This document shows positions 4,835 to 7,022 of a DNA stretch of 7,022 bases, piece by piece. The DNA comes from an uncultured Allomuricauda sp. Its GTDB lineage: Bacteria; Bacteroidota; Bacteroidia; Flavobacteriales; Flavobacteriaceae. The stretch is taken from NCBI GenBank assembly GCA_937911965.1, contig CALDPL010000290.1, positions 1 through 7,022 on the forward strand, read 5' to 3'. The first letter of the stretch is position 1. Each line of letters starts with the position of its first letter. The notes below the pieces were generated by a model. The model was not told the DNA's origin. It saw only the letters and a program-made list of their open reading frames with translations, and ran no database searches. Both the position numbers and the translations under genes were made by a program.

Positions 4835-6642
4835 TCGAGATCGAACTCCTTTCTGAGCAATTCGATGGCCGGATTTTTTTCCCTCAGCTTCTCATACTTT
4901 TCCTGGGGGGTAAAGGCAAATTTTTTGGCCGTTTCCTCATTGACCGTGATGTGCAGTTCAATGGAATGATTGTTCAGCTTTTGTTTCAAATGGTCCAACA
5001 GGAGGTTTTGTTCCCGTTCAATTTCCTTTTTCATGGTGGAGTTGGGAAGTTCTATCCAAATGGTATGGGCGTCCTTCAGTTTGGGAACATCCGTCTGCAG
5101 GGCACTGGCCAATATCTTTTTGCCCCGCTGCTCGAGAATCTGGACAAAGTCGTCCCAATGCCCTTGCATCCGATCCTCTGTAAAGGGATCCTTGGGAAGG
5201 TCCCCAACCTCCTGTTCGGGACCCTTGGCCCGGCCTTCATGTGCCATTTTCACCTTTAGACTGGAAAGGGAGAGTCCCGATACCCTTTTTTCCGGGGCAT
5301 TGATCTCGATCTTTGGCAGGGCATCAGGTAGGGGGGCAGCGGGGGGCGTGGATGCGGGTTCCTTTTCCAATTGGGGAGGCACGGTCTCCTCCTTGGCCGG
5401 AAGCTTTTGGTCGGCCTCGACTTCCCCTTTTCGATCTTGATCTTGGGTCTCCTTCCCTTCCACAAGGGTTCCGTTTCCCTTCCCAAGGGGAACCCCCTTG
5501 GAAAAATGGGAAGCGGGAATCAGGAAATCAGGCTTTTTTTTTTCACCACCAAAGGTGATGGAGGCCAGCTTCATAAGGGTGAGTTCCACCAGCAAGCGCT
5601 GGTTTTTACTGGTTTTGTACTGTAGGTCACAATCATTGGCCCCTTCAATGGCGGCCAAGAGGAAATCCCGGGAAGCCTTTTTGGATTGTTCCCGGTACAG
5701 CTCCCGGACATCCTCCCCGACCTCCAAAAGGTCCAAGGTCTGGGGATATTGGCAGACCATCAGGTCCCTGAAATGGGAGGCCAGCCCGGAAATGAAATGT
5801 TGGCCATCAAATCCAAGGGAGAGGGTCTTGTCGAAAAGGAGCAGCAAGTCCGGGATCTTGTTTTCCAGAATCAGGTCCGTTGCGGAAAAATAAACGTCAT
5901 GATCCAGCACGTTCAAGTTCTCGGTCACCGCCTTTCGGGTCAATTTTTTTCCTGAAAAGCTTACGACCCTATCAAAGATGGACAGGGCGTCCCTCATGGC
6001 CCCATCGGCCTTTTGGGCTATAATGTGCAGGGCGATTTCCTCGGCCTCCACGCCTTGTTGCTCCGCAATGTACTTTAGATAGTTCGCAGCGTCCTTGACC
6101 GTTATCCGCTTAAAATCGAATATCTGGCAACGGCTGAGGATGGTAGGTAATATCTTATGCTTTTCTGTTGTGGCCAGTATGAAGATGGCATATGATGGCG
6201 GCTCTTCGAGCGTTTTAAGGAAAGCGTTGAAGGCGGAGGCACTCAGCATATGCACCTCATCTATTATGTATATTTTGTATTTACCCGCCTGTGGTGCAAA
6301 CCTTACCTGGTTGACCAGCTCACGGATATCATCTACCGAGTTGTTGCTGGCAGCATCCAGCTCGAAAATATTGAATGAGGTATGGTTGGCAAAGCTGACG
6401 CAGGTGCTGCACTTGCCGCAGGCTTCCGTATCAGCAGTAGGAGATTCGCAATTGATGGTTTTTGCTAATATACGTGCACAGGTAGTTTTACCCACCCCCC
6501 GTGGGCCACAAAACAAAAAGGCCTGGGCCAGATGCTGGTTTTTGATTGCATTCTTTAAGGTGGTCGTGATGTGCTGCTGCCCCACTACACTATTAAACCT
6601 GGAAGGCCTGTATTTTCTGGCCGAAACGACAAAATTATCCAT
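4828..6642 (-). CDS. dnaX: DNA polymerase III subunit gamma/tau
   Basis: DnaX is the ATP-driven core of the clamp loader, which opens and loads the beta sliding clamp and, as tau, links polymerase cores and helicase at the fork. The 604-residue protein opens with SARKYRPSRFNSVVGQ (7-22). Next come Walker A GPRGVGKT (46-53), the zinc knuckle C65/C75/C78/C81, Walker B IYIIDEVHML (124-133), the LEEPP arginine-finger-adjacent segment (145-149), sensor 1 ILATTEKHKILPTILSRCQ (155-173) with SRC, and sensor 2 GAMRDALS (214-221). Domain III runs to about 365. Residues 366-490 are a charged, Pro/Glu/Lys-rich linker, probably disordered. Residues about 493-604 form a folded tau-specific C-terminal domain ending DFDLDF-like (EFDLDF). 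A ten-A run at codons 367-370 may give a short gamma form. ATG at 6642 is well supported because it gives the canonical N-terminus. The TAG stop is followed by miaE after 51 bp. Confidence 0.98.
   Translation of the reverse strand: MDNFVVSARKYRPSRFNSVVGQQHITTTLKNAIKNQHLAQAFLFCGPRGVGKTTCARILAKTINCESPTADTEACGKCSTCVSFANHTSFNIFELDAASNNSVDDIRELVNQVRFAPQAGKYKIYIIDEVHMLSASAFNAFLKTLEEPPSYAIFILATTEKHKILPTILSRCQIFDFKRITVKDAANYLKYIAEQQGVEAEEIALHIIAQKADGAMRDALSIFDRVVSFSGKKLTRKAVTENLNVLDHDVYFSATDLILENKIPDLLLLFDKTLSLGFDGQHFISGLASHFRDLMVCQYPQTLDLLEVGEDVRELYREQSKKASRDFLLAAIEGANDCDLQYKTSKNQRLLVELTLMKLASITFGGEKKKPDFLIPASHFSKGVPLGKGNGTLVEGKETQDQDRKGEVEADQKLPAKEETVPPQLEKEPASTPPAAPLPDALPKIEINAPEKRVSGLSLSSLKVKMAHEGRAKGPEQEVGDLPKDPFTEDRMQGHWDDFVQILEQRGKKILASALQTDVPKLKDAHTIWIELPNSTMKKEIEREQNLLLDHLKQKLNNHSIELHITVNEETAKKFAFTPQEKYEKLREKNPAIELLRKEFDLDF
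5483..5501 (-). repeat. Perfect 8-bp hairpin in dnaX downstream of the A10 run
   Basis: The dnaX transcript contains CCAAGGGG-GUU-CCCCUUGG: an 8-bp perfect stem with a 3-base loop, rich in G-C pairs. It begins 32 bases after the last A of the slippery run. That is further than the spacing of about 5-8 bases of the E. coli dnaX frameshift stimulator, so a classical stimulatory role is doubtful. It lies in the linker-coding part, where protein constraint is low. It has no U-run after it and is not an intrinsic terminator. Confidence 0.5.
5528..5544 (-). other. dnaX slippery A10 run with near stop codons (putative gamma-generating site)
   Basis: The coding strand reads G followed by ten A and then GCCTGA (T10 on the + strand at 5534-5543). 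In frame 0 this is Glu-Lys-Lys-Lys-Pro (367-371). A -1 ribosomal slip, or transcripts with one extra A, reads GAA AAA AAA AAA GCC TGA, adding Ala and stopping at TGA (5530-5528). Loss of one A reads GAA AAA AAA AGC CTG ATT TCC TGA and stops after four more codons. Either event gives a product of about 371-373 residues that keeps the AAA+ module and domain III and lacks the tau-only part. In E. coli dnaX the A-AAA-AAG site gives gamma by -1 frameshifting, and in Thermus dnaX an A9 run acts by transcriptional slippage. The run and stops are directly visible; use of the site is inference. Confidence 0.6.
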
Positions 6643-6654
6643 CGCTGCAAGATA

Positions 6655-6682
6655 TGAAATTATTCCAAATCCCTGAGGTCAA
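6655..6682 (-). promoter_or_regulatory. Weak candidate promoter for dnaX
   Basis: In the 83-bp gap upstream of dnaX the - strand has TTG (6682-6680), a 17-base spacer and TAATTTCA (6662-6655). This resembles the Bacteroidota TTG / TAnnTTTG arrangement but misses the final two consensus bases of the -7 box. It would put the RNA start within about ten bases of the dnaX ATG. The gap also holds a short ATCAT/ATGAT inverted repeat but no convincing terminator for the upstream gene, so read-through from that gene is possible. Confidence 0.22.
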
Positions 6683-6725
6683 TCGGGGATAATCATCTAC
6701 AGAATGATAAAACCAGGCATCGGAT

Positions 6726-7022
6726 TTATAGGTCAATTGAAATCCCCGTCTTTAGCGTATAGATAAGCTTGGTGATGGGTATGACAGGTTTGTCTTCGTA
6801 GGCCAAATCAAAAGAATTGGTCAGGGAAAGCCCCTCGGTCAATTTCGCATTGAGGATCAGTGATACGGTGAGCCTATTCCGAAACCCCTCAATGGCGGCG
6901 TCGTAACCCGTCTGGTAATAATTGACCAGATTGAGATCAATATGTTCATTGAGGGCAGACTGTAACGATAAGTAATTGGAGCTTTTGAACAAATCCCCTT
7001 GAACGAGCCGCTCGGTTATCGG
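6726..7022 (-). CDS. C-terminal part of a beta-rich, probably DUF481-like outer membrane protein (partial)
   Basis: The frame is open from the right window edge to TAA at 6728-6726, giving the last 98 residues of a larger protein whose start lies outside the window. TTG at 6992 is inside the frame and is not needed as a start. The segment shows alternating polar/hydrophobic strands with turns, for example RLTVSLILNAKLTEGLSLTN followed by a tyrosine- and acid-containing strand and a terminal strand ending TGISIDL. Short amphipathic strands running to the extreme C-terminus are typical of outer-membrane beta-barrels. The pattern recalls the end of DUF481 (YdiY-like) proteins, which in flavobacteria often carry a closing ExP turn before the last strand. 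The family call is tentative, and no function can be stated. It lies 83 bp upstream of dnaX on the same strand; a functional link is not indicated. Confidence 0.55.
   Translation of the reverse strand, partial: PITERLVQGDLFKSSNYLSLQSALNEHIDLNLVNYYQTGYDAAIEGFRNRLTVSLILNAKLTEGLSLTNSFDLAYEDKPVIPITKLIYTLKTGISIDL

Noticed and set aside
6095..6676. Open frame of 193 codons on the + strand opposite the 5' part of dnaX
   Set aside because: It is antisense to the conserved AAA+ domain of dnaX; its composition is that of a reverse-frame translation and no motif is present.
6690..6725. Intrinsic terminator after the right-edge partial gene
   Set aside because: The only inverted repeat is a 5-bp ATCAT/ATGAT stem with a 7-base loop and no U-run, too weak to call.

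Overview
The window reads as a chromosomal housekeeping segment from a member of the Bacteroidota, most likely a flavobacterium. The evidence is the flavobacterial character of the PdxH, MiaE and DnaX proteins, a promoter -7 element of the TAnnTTTG type ahead of miaE, the scarcity of clear Shine-Dalgarno sites, and several TTG or GTG starts. G+C is roughly half by eye, which is high for that group. I see no mobile element, CRISPR array, tRNA or rRNA, and no stretch over 300 bases lacks a gene.

Left half, + strand (about 1-4189): a tight gene string reads pdxH (pyridoxamine phosphate oxidase), a SixA-type phosphohistidine phosphatase, ppk1 (polyphosphate kinase) and ppx (exopolyphosphatase/GppA family). 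sixA and ppk1 overlap by ATGA, and ppk1 and ppx are 6 bp apart, so these three very probably form one translationally coupled polyphosphate module: Ppk1 makes and reverses polyphosphate through a phosphohistidine, Ppx degrades it, and a His-phosphatase is made alongside. The first 48 bases may hold the tail of another upstream gene.

Right half, - strand (4195-7022): reading leftwards from the right edge there is the C-terminal end of a beta-rich, probably outer-membrane protein (DUF481-like), then dnaX (DNA polymerase III gamma/tau), then miaE (tRNA 2-methylthio-N6-isopentenyl adenosine hydroxylase). miaE converges on ppx with only 5 bp between the stop codons. A candidate miaE promoter lies in the 51-bp dnaX-miaE gap.

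The most notable signal is an uninterrupted run of ten A residues (coding strand) in dnaX, placed exactly after the clamp-loader domains. A slip into either alternative frame stops translation within a few codons, so it would yield a gamma-like short form of about 371 residues beside the 604-residue tau. The same logic is known from E. coli (ribosomal frameshifting) and Thermus (transcriptional slippage). Apart from that, the content is conserved core metabolism; I found no evidence for a wholly new system.
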